From: Lunularia cruciata
Taxonomy: Eukaryota; Streptophyta; Marchantiopsida; Lunulariales; Lunulariaceae
Length of the DNA: 64,000 nucleotides
Direction of reading: 5' to 3'
Assembly: GCA_948567375.1 (NCBI GenBank)
Contig: OX419755.1
Coordinates: 4,965,001 to 5,029,000 of the forward strand
Positions within the stretch are counted from its first letter, which is position 1; every line of letters begins with the position of its first letter. The notes beneath the pieces are model-generated. The model was not told the DNA's origin and made no database searches. It saw only the letters and a list, made by a program, of their open reading frames with translations. The position numbers and the translations under genes were made by a program. Of the stretch, positions 43,660-55,184 are shown piece after piece.

Positions 43660-44992
43660 ATGATTCGGTTAGATTCGGAGATATCACTACAAGGATTAAA
43701 AGATGAAGATGAAGAATAAGGAGGAGATTTAGAAATGCTAGAATTTTTTATTAGTGGGTGGGAGTATGCACATACTCATCGATACTTGGAACCCCGTGTT
43801 ACTTACCCTTATAGTAGAGAGTTTGTGATGGAGTATTTTAGAAATCTTGATACTAAAGCCTTTTGCTAGCTTACTAGAATGGATGTCAATTCTTTTTAAA
43901 CATTAGTGGATTTTGATTAAGACTCACATAATTTTTGAGAAAAAAGGTACCAAAGAGAGAAAACACCCATATGGATCCAAGTTGCCCTAGCCTTGTATAG
44001 AGTACACAAGCAATGGAGCTTGTGTTGCACGGGGTTTAAATCTTTGGGGCATCAGTGCTGGTTCAACAATTGCTTTTACTAAAAGAGTTATGACAACTAT
44101 ATTAAATGTGATGAGGAGTCAAGTTGCTTAGCCCGAGCTCAAGGAGAGGAGGAGGATATCTAATGTTTTTGCACACAAAGGTTTTCTTGGTTGTGTTGGT
44201 TTGGTAGATGGAACATTGTTTCCTCTTGCATCTTGACCAACAATGGACGGGGAAATATATTTCAGCCCCAAGGGTTCATATTCTATTATTGGCCAAGTGA
44301 TTTGTGATGATAAAAGGAGAATTATACATTTTTCTGGAGGTACGTACGTATATGTTGTTTTGTTAGGTATTTTTTCAATGCATTTGTGATCCTCTTTGTA
44401 TGGTTTACTAAAAGTATAAGTTGATTTGTTTATTTGCAAGAATTCCAAGATCATGTCATGACATGACTTGTTTGAAAAAATCATCACTATGGAATGATTT
44501 GAACTAGAGAGTGAGTTGTCGCACTTTTGAATGATTTGAACTAGAGAGTGAGTTGTCGCACTTTTGAGGCAAAGGAGTACCTTTTAAGTGATTCGGGTTA
44601 TGTACCCATGCATCACCTAGTCCCTGCTTTCAAGCAAGCCCGATTAGAGGACAAGCAGGAGTTTAATAAATATTTGGCAAAGGCAAGAGTGATAAATGAG
44701 CATTGTATAGGAGTATTGAAAGGTAGATTGCATTCTCTTTGTGAGCTAAGAGTACAACTCAAAGACAATAGTAAAAATGCTTATTTGTTAAAGTGTGTCT
44801 GTGTGTATTATTTTACATAAATTTTTAATCAATAGGTCAGGCCTTTGGTCTGATGGCAATGGCGGATTTATAGAAGAAATAGAAATAGATTCAGAAATGT
44901 CTTTTCATGGTATCGAACTTGGTAGAGAAGAAAGTAGATCAAGGGCGATGCAACACTGCCTTGATTATCACAATGGTAATATACTCAATTGA
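43660..44992 (+). pseudogene. PIF/Harbinger (HARBI1-like) transposase, decayed, copy 1
   Basis: The frame can be followed with stops and shifts from about 43660. Readable blocks are FRNLDTKAF, LTRMDVNSF, GACVARGLNLWGISAGSTIA, then SNVFAHKGFLGCVGLVDGTL with the first catalytic Asp at 44207-44209. The block GSYSIIGQVICDDKRRIIHF follows. A GT-AG intron of 97 bp (44344-44440) fits in phase before SCHDM. SDSGYVPMHHLVPAFKQ holds the second Asp (44590-44592) and NEHCIGVLKGR the Glu (44698-44700). The C-terminus ends at 44992. All three acidic residues survive, but stops and a 37-bp tandem duplication (44492-44565) break the frame. It pairs with the ORF1 at 50138-51283, and both match the second copy at 57-64 kb. 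Confidence 0.88.
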
Positions 44993-46950
44993 GTGAGTTT
45001 CCATATAATAAATTATTTATTTTTCAATTCCTCATCTCATATCCCATATTCTTGTAACTTAGTCCATGAGTCTCTAACTTAAACCATGAATGTATCTTTA
45101 TCTAATATTGGAATAAGAATTTGCGGGATGAAAAAAGAATTCTTGGGAGCTTAACCTATACATTTGCAGTGCCCGAGCTAACACTTACACGGTGTGGTGT
45201 GGTGCTGGGCAAGTTTACACTTCAAAGTAGCTATATGTTGTTGGAAAAAAGATCAAGTGGCTCCATGACGCTTGTAGATGCCGGTAGATGCAGAGCAATT
45301 GCGCTCGTACACGTTGGGGGCCACCCTCCAACTTGCAAAATTTTTTCTTTGCGCTAGTCAAAGCCTATCGGCACCACCTGCCACACAATAGCGCTTGTCA
45401 ACGCTGAGGGACCGCCCTCCTACTGAAAAGATTATTGCACCCATCGGCGCCGAGTGGCGCTGGTAGGCGCCACGAGATGGCACTGGTAGGAGTTGTGCAA
45501 TAATTGTAATGCTTAGGTGTGCCCATTGGCGACATGGAGTGCTGCATGTTGCCACTCAAGATTTCAGTTCTTTCCTCTTGAATATTGATTTTTCCACCAA
45601 ATGTGCACATTTTTGAATGTTTGGATATTCAAACTTTCTTTCCAGCGTGGGGCTATATAAAACTTCAGATTTGAACATAAGTCATTTCACTACGTGGGTG
45701 GGTGTTTGAAGGAATCATATTGTGAGTGTGTCATTTCATGCGTGTGTGGGTGTGGAATGTTTAGGAGTCATTTTGCTGCTGGTGTGGGGTGTTTGAAGGA
45801 GTCATTTCAATGCGTGGGGTGTGTTTGAAGGAGGCAAACTTGAAGGAGGCAAGCAAACTCAAGGAGGCAGGCAAACTTGCTGTTGAAAGAGAGAGTTGGA
45901 ACTTTTAGAGGAAGAGAAAAATTCAGAATTTGAGAGGAAGAGAGCATTCAAGATTTGAGAGAAAGAGTAGGAGATTCGAGAGAAAGAGCAAGAGAGAAGG
46001 AGAGCATTCAAGAGATAGAGAAGAGAGATTTTCCAAGAAGAGCAGACTGAATTTGAACCATGGCAGAAATTTGGGGATATGAAGAGATAGTTGATGGGCC
46101 TGATATGAGAAATACTCTGGAAGGAGATTGGCTCATAGCTTTTCATACCATTTAACACCCAATGAATTTCATCAAGTGGTGGTGGCTGGACAAACATCAG
46201 ATTGGAACTGCTATCTCTAGAATTTGGGAGGTCGATCTAGACGTAATTGGACTCAAAATTACACTTGGACTTCACTACCCACGTCAAGAGGTATTATTCA
46301 AACCTTTTTAGTTGTTTTCTCTTCATTTCTCTCTACTTTCACACGTTCTAGCACCTCAGGATTGTGAATTCTGCATGTTAGACCTCCAAATTGTCAATGC
46401 CTCCCAATGCCTCCGAGCCCTATCCTGTAGCGCCTCCTGGTGTCCCCCTGTGTCTCCTTGCACCATCTGACACCAACCTTAAACCCTAAAACCTTTGCAT
46501 GAATGCCTTCCATTGGCTTTGAGCATCACCCAACGGCATCTGGTGGTTCTTGCCAAAAACCACTGTCTTGTAGCGTCTTCCAACGCTGCTGTGCCTTCAA
46601 GCTACATTGCCGGGTGGCAACGCGTATCGACATGCAGCATTGGATGACCTCCTGGTGACCCGCGAGGTGGGACTGTCCATGTGCACCATTGGGTGTTCCC
46701 GAGTGGCATCCCTTGGCAGTGACAAGCGGCCCCCAATGGCACTCACTGCTTTTTTCCTGTCCGGGAGTGGCGAGCAGCACCTAGTGTCTTGAGTCTATAT
46801 GATTGAGGTTTAAGTCAATTTTCTTGGTAGGTTTTGCAGGTCCTTCCATGTACGGAGTTTATGAGTTTGTGGGACAAGGTCTCTTGCACGAGTTTGGTAA
46901 GAGGAAGATAATTTCAATTGACCATATTTATAGTTAGAGATGCATTTGCC
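44993..46950. other. Spacer with GC-rich low-complexity blocks
   Basis: No gene is recognised. GC-rich blocks at about 45160-45570 and 46380-46790 are full of GGCGC, GCGCTTGT, GGCACC and TGGCA words, unlike the AT-rich DNA around them. A purine-rich run (GAGAGAAAGAG-type) lies at 45880-46030. A similar GC-rich block lies at 49500-49850, on the far side of the coiled-coil gene. Confidence 0.4.
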
Positions 46951-49244
46951 ATGCCAAGGGGAAGAACACCAAGACGGAGGACAATTCCTTACATAGCTAT
47001 TTCAGACTGGTTTCCACAAAGGGACAAGGGTTGCAAAAGGATATCTTACAAGGCAATTTGTGTATCCTACGCTTAGAGTTTTCTTCCAGCTAATGGGTGC
47101 ACTTGTTGCACCCACTATTAGGCCCAAGATTGTACATGGGCGTTTGGTACTCAACATCAAGACCAAGTTGAGGAGATTTGGTGTAGAGGATTATGATTGG
47201 GGAGAGTTAGCATTTAAAGCTATCATTGTAGAGATAGGGAGTTTGCAAAGCCAATTGAGTAGTCCTAAGGTGCATAGGTTCAGGGTCACCTTCCTTGGGC
47301 AGATACTCATTCATCTCTTTGTGGAGAGAGGTTTCATTCTAGAGGAAGACGTGATGTACCTGAGTGATGGAGAGGAGGAGATTATACACAAGAGAGAGCA
47401 TGAGGATGCAGATAGCTTGGATGAGGATGAGACTAATGATGATGGGAAGGATGGTGAGTGATTGATTAGGTTTGAGTTTTTTCATATATATATGATGGAA
47501 AACATACAAAAAAATTTTGTATATACTATTACCGGATTTAATAAATGAGTTGATTTAAGAAGCTTTAATTAATGAGCTTGTGAACTTTGTGTATTTCTGA
47601 AATTCTAATATGAATTTGTACTTGATGGATAACTAAATGTATCACTTGTGAACATGTGTTCAATAGATTCGTGTTGAGATACAACCCTCACCCTTTGTTG
47701 AGATAGCTCCTTTTCCCTCTTCTTCCTCTTCACCACTTTCTCCGTCTGTGGAGTGGGTTGGTGACTCTATGCATTTTAGAGTATCTTCACCTCCTTCTTG
47801 TTCAATTGCCATCAGTCGTATTTTAGATGATTGTCTTCGAGTGGCTAAGTGTAGAGAGAGAAATCTCCTAGAGCATGAGAGTAGATTGGAGAGTGTAGAG
47901 GAGAGAGAGAGAGATTAGTGCTTGAGCGCAAGAGTAGATTGGAGAATGTAGAGGAGAGAGAGAGATTACTACTTCAGCGCGAGAGTAGATTAGAGAGTGT
48001 AGAGAAGAGAGAGAGATTATTGCTAGAGCGAGAGAGACTCCTTTGTGAGCAAGAGGATTTACTTGCTGCAATGGAGGAGAGGCATCAGACCTTGCTTACT
48101 TCTGAGATGGAGAGAGAGAGAGCAGAGATTAGCTGACTTGGACTTGGGCATACTAGGTGTTGTTGCCATGGCGGGGGGTTATAGGATCCAATTACAAAAT
48201 CAAGCACAAGAGTTAGTATATGCTATAGAGAGGTGCAAGAGTGCACATGTTCAGGTAGAGGAGAGTGAAAGTAGTCTAGCTCAAATGAGGGCTCATGTGG
48301 CTTATCTTGGACCAAGATTACGTACTATTGCTCGCCAGACCCATACTCATCATGAGATGCAGACCCAAACTGATGCTACCCATGTGTTACCTCATAGTGT
48401 GGAGACTCAAGGCACTTAGACTAAGTTTAGAGAGAGGATTTGTCTATCAAGAGAGTATATTCCACATATCCACTTCCTAGGCTTCTTACAGAAGAAGATT
48501 ATTATTGTGGATGTTACTTGCTTGGCATCATTATGGATTTGTGGTGCTATTGGTTTCCGTGCATGGGAGAGTGAGACAACTAGGTATGGTTGGTGCCCTC
48601 ACACACAGGCCGGGCCTGTAGGGTGGGTAGCCTCACCTGGTGTTAGCCATTTCATCTAGTTCTGTTTGCTACGCTTTGAGGTTATCTTGTGGATAGATCT
48701 TACTCCGCATGGAGTGGAGTGGTTGCTACTAAGCATGTAGAAGTGGTCCAAACTCCCAAAGGGAGTCCACACCAGATTTCACCTCATGGCCTATATGTGT
48801 TCTGTAGATATCCAGCAAGATTTTGAGTTCAGAGGACTTAGAGTTAGATCATATGAGCATCTTACTTCATTAGGTTTACCTCTTCATGATCTTTTGATCA
48901 TAGATAGTTATGCACTCTCTTATTATAGGAACCATCCATAGGGTGCCATCCACCCTACCCACTTCCGTCCTTATAGGGTATAGAGAGCATCATACAGTTG
49001 GTCATTTGACCCTTTGATGAGGGCTTTGGACAGATTTGTCCATGATGATATGCCTGTTGTTAGTTGGGCAAAAGAGGAATGGACATCAGGTAGATTGAGT
49101 TCTTACAGTAGTGACCCATATTCTCTTCTTGCTAGCAATATCAGGCACCAAGACTTTGATGAGAGTGAGTGGCCCCTATGGCGGACTTTGAGTCCATTTA
49201 AGATTCAACATCATGTATATCGTCGTAACTTGAGGATGCCGTAG
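46951..49244 (+). pseudogene. Decayed two-exon coiled-coil protein gene of unknown family
   Basis: A first part starts at ATG 46951 with a basic MPRGRTPRRRTIPYIAISDW and, after one frameshift, continues to 47453 (LRVFFQLMGALVAPTIRPKI, then an acidic tail). GGTGAGTG at 47453-47460 and CAATAG at 47661-47666 suggest an intron of about 213 bp, although the phases are one base off. A second part runs 47667-49244. It has a Ser/Pro-rich start, a coiled coil made of repeated ESRLESVEERERLLLER-like units (about 47865-48035), a helical stretch, and a long C-terminal domain reading IPHIHFLGFLQKKIIIVDV, WICGAIGFRAWESETTRYGW and FVHDDMPVVSWAKEEWTSG. From 48045 to 49244 one frame holds, with five internal stops, all TAG. 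Two opposite shifts in the GA-rich repeat disturb the middle. I recognise no domain. It lies between the transposase and ORF1 of a Harbinger-like copy, so it may be cargo or a nested element. Confidence 0.55.
47865..48035 (+). repeat. Coding minisatellite, unit about 54 bp, inside the coiled-coil gene
   Basis: The word AGAGTAGATT(G/A)GAGA(G/A)TGTAGA recurs at 47877, 47931 and 47982, each time followed by a GAGAGAGA run. Each unit codes for 18 residues rich in Glu, Arg and Leu, giving a heptad-like pattern. A two-base gain in the first GA run throws the frame, and a second GA run near 48120 brings it back. Confidence 0.85.
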
Positions 49245-50137
49245 TAGCTCTTAGATACCATAGTGCATCTCCCTCTTTTTCTTCACTTCTTCCTCTACCA
49301 TAGTCACATGTTTAGGTTTTTTTGGCTCCCCATTTCTATACATCTTTTGTTCATTTATCCCCATGTATACATTTATCTTTTATACTCATATATATTTTAG
49401 TTTACACTTGTGAAATTCTCATAATTTTTTTTAACTCTCATATTTTCATGTGTTATATACTCAATTGTGCCTTGTGCATCAAACAAGACATCACTAGGCA
49501 CCTATGTGCGGCACCCACATCATGGGTCACCACACTTAACCTAGTATGGGCATCACTTAAGGCCAACAAGCGAAGCCAACAAGCGTCTACACATGTCGAC
49601 AAGCGCCAACAAGCGAAGACAAGCGCCACTGATTTAAAATGAGTGCATGCAAGTGCCTATGAGCACCTATCACCATTAAAGAGTGCATATGAGCACAGTC
49701 AAATATTGAGGAGCGCCAACAAGTGCTGAAGAGCGGCTCTAGCCTTAATTTAACAAAGTGTGGCATTGAGCGGAGACAAGCGGGGACAGAAAAGAGTTAT
49801 GGGCGGCACTGAGCGGCAACTTTTGGCACCTTGGGCAGACTAGGTGCAGCAAAGAAGAAACATGGGAGGAACTAAGTGGTAAAGAGGTAACGACTAGGAA
49901 CTAGCAGCATTTATCAAGTTTCCATGACTCATCTTTATTATAATCACAATAAAGGTTACATGTTGGTATACTATTATTTGTTATCACTATCAATAGAGTA
50001 GGATGGACGTTGAACCTAAGTGAGCACTTTGAAATAGTTTCTTATCTCCTTGGGAGTTTTCCCTACCTATATGAGACTCATTTTGATTCCATGAGTATGC
50101 TTTGATTCCAAATTCTTCTCCTTAAATTTATGTTTGT
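49245..50137. other. Spacer with GC-rich low-complexity block
   Basis: At 49500-49850 the sequence is made of AAGCGCCAACAAGCG, GACAAGCG and GAGCGGC words in loose array. The rest is AT-rich and I see no gene in it. Confidence 0.4.
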
Positions 50138-51283
50138 CTACCCTAAGTTCCTTCTATCTATGCTCAATTTTATCTCAATTTCAATTTTCATCTTCTTTGT
50201 CTCTAATCTAACCCGCTCTGCTTCCATTCTCATCATTGTTTTCTCTCTTTTCCTCATATTGGTGGCTTCTTGTTCAGCTAGTTGTAACCTCTCCTTGGAT
50301 TCTATAGTATTTGCTTTCAACATCATAATTTTTGCTAAATCATGAGACAATGACATACTAGGTAATAACCTATGTACCTTACTTGCTGATATTCCACCTT
50401 TCCTCCTTTTTGGGTCACATTCCCCTTCTTGGTTGATGAAAGCACCCTTGGATCCATCCCTTGTAGAAGTTAAAGGCGGTGGTGTAATGAAAGGCAAGTA
50501 TTTGATTGGTGGAACAAATGGAGACTCATCCTCGGGTGATAGGATTCTAATGTCCATGCCACTTGGTATACTTTCTACCCCTTGGGTGTTTGCAACCAAC
50601 TGGGGGCCCGAGTCAAGGAGCACCACCTTTGGAGGAGATGGGAATTGCAAGCACTCCTATGCACCTTCATGGACCTCCTCCTTGCCACAAATCTTGCTCA
50701 AAGTAGGATTAAAATCTCCTAAACTTACCATTGCAGGTGGACTTATGTTTGCTCAAGTCCCATACATGGCTTCCATTCTTGCAAAATGCAGGCACATTTC
50801 ATCCAATTTATCTTCTATAGTTCTCCATCCCTTGCCATATTCCTTCTCTGTGAGACCTTCTCCAGTAGACTTGTTCTTAAGCTCTTGAGTTTCTTTCTAT
50901 TGTTTCATGTACCACAACCATTTCTTGTAAAGCCTATCACCTTTCATAGAAGTAGGAAATCCTTGTCCCTCCCTAATCAAAAGGGTTGCCATGAAATTAA
51001 ATGCGGTTGATTTTTTAATGGACTTTTTGCAATTCCCACCATGAATTTGTGCAAAATGCTCAAGGTCCTCCAAATAATCTAGTATTTGGCTATAATGGTG
51101 CATTGCCATGAAAAATCATATATCCTCCTTTGTTTTGATTGGTGCAGATGAAGCCATCCTCAACAAGTCTCCAAATTTCCCTAATGGTTGTTGAGGTTGC
51201 AGATCCAAAGATGACTCTATAGGTCCTAGATCAACATCAAAAAGTGAGTCTCCTGCACTAAAACAAGGTACTTGATCTCCCAT
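50138..51283 (-). pseudogene. Harbinger-type ORF1 (Myb/SANT-like DNA-binding protein), copy 1, four premature stops
   Basis: A single minus frame of 382 codons runs from ATG at 51283 (MGDQVPCFSAGDSLFDVD) to 50138 with no frameshift, interrupted by four stops, two TGA and two TAG. A Myb/SANT-like region lies at 51109-50900 with ILDYLEDLEHFAQIHGG, KKSIKKSTAFNFMA and GDRLYKKWLWYMK. A Pro-rich middle follows, then a basic KRRKGG patch and a C-terminal coiled coil (SHDLAKIMMLKANTIESKER onward). PIF/Harbinger elements carry a DNA-binding partner of this kind beside the transposase, which supports the call. A matching protein is at 57115-58657. The Myb label rests on pattern only. Confidence 0.65.
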
Positions 51284-51550
51284 TGCAAAAATTTTGTTGC
51301 ACTCTCAGTGTCAAATTCCTTGACCCCTAATCAATTTCTTGGTTGCCGCACGGCGGCGTTGATTATTTCCCACACCAATGCAAAACTACAAAACCGTTAG
51401 TTGCCTAATAACTCGCACATTTTCTTGGGAGGGTGGTGAATTCAAGTTTATAATTTTGAATTGTTGAGGTGGGGCATTTGGATCTTGAATATGCAAACCA
51501 AATTATAAATCATTTTGACTTATCTAACCACGTGTCCAAATAGGTATTGG
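51284..51550 (-). repeat. Upstream flank of ORF1, repeated at 35.06-35.23 kb
   Basis: This flank is shared with the remnant near 35.1 kb and probably includes the ORF1 promoter or a subterminal part of the transposon. The element end cannot be fixed: no clear terminal inverted repeat is seen. Confidence 0.5.
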
Positions 51551-51560
51551 TTATGATCAC

Positions 51561-51854
51561 GTGAATACGTGCAGAACTAGATTGATCTCAAAGTCTAGAA
51601 GCGTAGCTAGCACTAGCACTGGGACTAGAGAGAGATATTTAATTATAAAATTTGAAATTTACTATGCATATAGGATAGAATTGGACTTACTTACCGCTAA
51701 TTTTGCTCACAAATCTTTTTCTACTCCAACTCCCACCACTCCTTATGAGCAAATTGGAGGGGGGAAGTTTGTGCTCGTTCTTCAGGGACCGGACAGAATT
51801 TTACATGCTTTGATACTTAAGGAACCCATGCCCAAGTGGATCTTTAAGCAATAG
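51561..51854 (+). other. Open frame of 97 codons, unassigned
   Basis: The frame starts MNTCRTRLISKSRSVASTST and ends EPMPKWIFKQ. It lies between the ORF1 flank and the left copia LTR and resembles nothing I know. It may be chance or part of the sequence that truncates that LTR. Confidence 0.2.
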
Positions 51855-51889
51855 GCTGTCTCTAAACAAACTTGCAAGTGAGAAATCTC

Positions 51890-52130
51890 TCTCACTCCCT
51901 ACGTATTCTTATTCTGATAAACAAGGAAGTGGAAGACAAATTGGATTTGGTGAATTCTGAAGACCTATATACTTCAACCCTAACTTATGTTTTCATTGGG
52001 TGTTAAGTGCTAGGTACAAACAATAACACCTATAGTTTAGAGATGTGCTATATTAATGTCAGATCTATTACCATCTAAAATATACTTTTGATATTATCAT
52101 TGATTGAAGAAATGGTAGAACTTCAATTAA
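51890..52130 (-). mobile_element. Left (3') LTR of the copia element, partial
   Basis: Shares GACCTATATAC / AACCTATATATG, CCCTAACTTAT, a CATTGGGTG word, GGTACAAAC / TGTACAAAC and CTAAAATATACTTT with the right LTR (56231-56655), in the same order. About half the LTR is missing on its left side. Confidence 0.75.
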
Positions 52131-52160
52131 ATTTCTAAACCTATTAAACTTCTCTACCCA

Positions 52161-53740
52161 TTAAATTTTTGTAAAAATATCTGCAAGCTTTTTTTGTTGA
52201 TTTTTGGTGTTGATGTAGCTTAAATATATCTCTTGTTTCTCTTGTTGCTCTCTCATATAGTGAAATTGGATCTCTATATGCTTGGTTCTCTTGTGGAATT
52301 TTGGATTATGTACCCATTTGATTGCACTTTGATTGTCACTATACATTGTAGTTGGACCATCTTGTCCAAATTGCAATTCCGTGAGTTACCTATGAAGCCA
52401 TATAAATTCTTTGGCAGCTAAACATGTTGCTATGTACTCTACCCCGGTGATAGAAGTTACAATGCATTTTTGTCATTGGCTACTACAAGCTAGTAGTCAA
52501 TCATTCATCATGAATATGAAACCACTGCATAACTTTCTATTATCTAAGTCACCCTCATAATAAGCATCAAAAAATTTAGCTAGTTTATTAGCAACATCAA
52601 AATCTCAACAAAATTCTAATTCATAATGTAAAGTACCTTTGAGGTACTTGAAAATTCTCTTCATTGCTTCTCAATGTTGAGATGAAAGATTTAAATCAAA
52701 CTTTGCTACTATGCTAACAACATAAGCTATGTACAAGCTTAAGATATCTTTTGTCAACATAGTATACCAAAGGCATCCGTCTACCTCCTGGTAGGGCGCT
52801 CTAATTGGTTCTCTTTCTTCCACTTGTGTCCTAACATTTGGACCTACCAGAGTAGCAACTAGATATGCATCTCCAAGATTGAACAAATTTATATAGACTC
52901 TACATATCTTTCTTGAGTCAATCTAATTTTGAATCTTTCTCTATCACAAAAAATTCTAAAATTCTACATAGCATTCTAGTTCTCCATGTTTAACTTCAAA
53001 CTCTCTACCAAGGTGATCTAACATGCAATGTGGGATTTATCTTTCCCAAAAACCAGTCTATTTTCTACAAAATAGTGAGGATTATCCCAGATCAATAATA
53101 CACATAAAGATCAAAAAGTGATGCTTGTAACCCATACCTCACCAAGAAGTCATCAGACTTCTGGTTCCAATTACTTGATGCTTGCTTCAAGCCATAAAGA
53201 CTCTTTAACAATCTGCAAATGCTCTTCTCCTTTTCCAGCTTCTATGTGTCATTGTGGCTGTTCCATGTAAATTTACTGATCCAAATCTCCATTAAGAAAA
53301 GTTTTCTTGATGTCAAATCGGACTATCTTTATGTCTTCTAGTGCAACTAGCAAAAGAATAGATCTTATTGAATCAAACTCAACTACTAGAGCAAATGCTA
53401 TTAGCTTCCAAGTCTTGTCTTGCTTCAATGACTGGAATTCTTCATCCATAGTCTTCACCCACTCAGGTGATTGCACTATATGTTGGAATTGAATGGGATC
53501 TGAATCTACATCTCCTCCTTTAATCTTAACTCCAACAATGCAAGCTAAAGATGTCTTACAATAATCCTTCTCACCCAGTCTTTGTGGTGTTCTTCTCATT
53601 CTCCAACTTCTATTATTTTCTCCATCTTGAGTGGTTGAAGTTGAGCTCATTTGTGAATCAGGTTCTTGATTGAACTCACTTTCTTCTTGAAGTGGATACA
53701 TGCTAGTTTCACTTGCTTATTCCTTTGTATCCTACTCCAC
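52161..53740 (-). pseudogene. Copia reverse transcriptase and RNase H remnant
   Basis: RT starts near 53480 with the block WVKTMDEEFQSLKQDKTW, then IVRFDIKKTFLNGDLDQ (about 53325-53275). The YVDD turn is degraded to Phe-Val-Glu-Asn (about 53065), so both catalytic Asp are gone. Later blocks are GCLWYTML, DILSLYIAYVVSIVAKFDLN (about 52740) and the RNase H parts MYSDNQSAIKWV, HKRTKHIEIQFHYMRE and ADIFTK (52340-52165). Frameshifts and stops separate them. Confidence 0.9.
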
Positions 53741-53989
53741 AGACTCCCTAGAAGCTTGTGAAAACTCTTTATCAACTTCTATCTCATCAATGCTCATTTT
53801 AGCATTTTCTTGGTCTCTATCTCACTCTTGAAGACAATCTATGTCTAAGTTCAACATCTATAGCCATCTATGATCAGGTTGCTCCTCTCTAAACATAATG
53901 TCCCTATTTTCACATATCTTGTTCTTCTTCTAATCCCACAATTTAAAGTCTTTGGTTTCTAAACTATATCCAAAAAAAAGACCTATCTT

Positions 53990-54900
53990 TTCCCTTTGGA
54001 TCAAAATTTTATCTTTGACCCTTTGGTGTATGCACAAAGATTGAGCAACCAAAAGTTCTTAAATGTAAAACTGTTGGTTTTGTTCTATGCCAAAGATTAT
54101 AAGGAGTTTTCTCTAAAGCTCTACTAAAAAATATATTCAAGACATGTGTAGTAGCTCCTTCTACTTCTGCGCACAACTCTCTAGGCAGCTTGCTAGAAAG
54201 CAACATGGTTCTTGTTGCTTCAAAATCTATTCTATATCTCATTGAGATAACATTATGTTCAATTGTTTAAAGTGCTGTAAGTTCATGGACTAATCCAAAA
54301 TTTTATATAAAAAATTAAAATTAATTTTGATTTTATTTTCCTCCCTTATCAAATTTTAGTTTCTTGATCTTTACTCCACACTAAGTTCTACAAATGTATG
54401 GAGTTATTTGAGGCAAGAGAGAGTTTCTAACTTCTTTTTTAAGAAAAATACAAATCTGAACCCAATAATATCATTCTTAAGAAAGGAGATCATATGTTGA
54501 TCCTCCTATTGAGATCATGCTCACAAGACCATAACTATCACTATAAAGGAACTCTCTAACTTTAAATTTACATCTACAATCATTGGATTTTGGAAAAAGC
54601 TAATCTATGTTGCTTTCCTAGAGTACATCCATCACATTAGAAATTTTTTTGACTATCAGACTTTTCTGGTTCAAATAAAGACCCTCTAGAAGTCCTTCTC
54701 TTTGCATCTTGCTAACATAGGAAATATTAAGATGACCAAGTCTTTGGTGCCAAAATGCAATATCTAACTTCTACCATTGTTTTGTTTTTCTTGCTTCTCA
54801 CTCTTCCCATTGCTTGCAAAAATAGAGTTAGTTTGGAAAATGTTACCTATCTTGGTAAGTGTAATCTAAAAGTCTATAAAGCTTTGAGTCTTGGACACTC
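53990..54900 (-). pseudogene. Copia integrase remnant
   Basis: The clearest part is 54242-54009: ATRTMLLSSKLPRELCAEV, then LEKTPYNLWHRTKPTVLHLR and FGCSIFVHTPK, the conserved tail of the copia integrase. Upstream, FWHQRLGHLNIS at about 54755-54720 is the pre-integrase zinc-binding block. The catalytic core in between is heavily broken and I cannot place all three acidic residues. Confidence 0.85.
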
Positions 54901-55184
54901 TTCATCACCATAGCTTCATCTTTCTCCATGAAGCAACCTTGTTTGGTGTAGGTGGTTTGAATGCCTTTGTCTGCTGCTTGGCCAATATTGAGTAGGCTGT
55001 AATTCAAATCCAAAACATAGAGAACTCCTCTGATCCTCCTTCTTTTCTTCTTGCATCATGCTTACAAGAAATCTGGATTGTCTCCCACTCTAGCAACCCA
55101 AACCTTTTGATAGTCAATAACATACATGGGCCATGTTCCTTCTTCAATCTTCTTGGAACCACTCTAGCCTATTAGTCATGTGCT

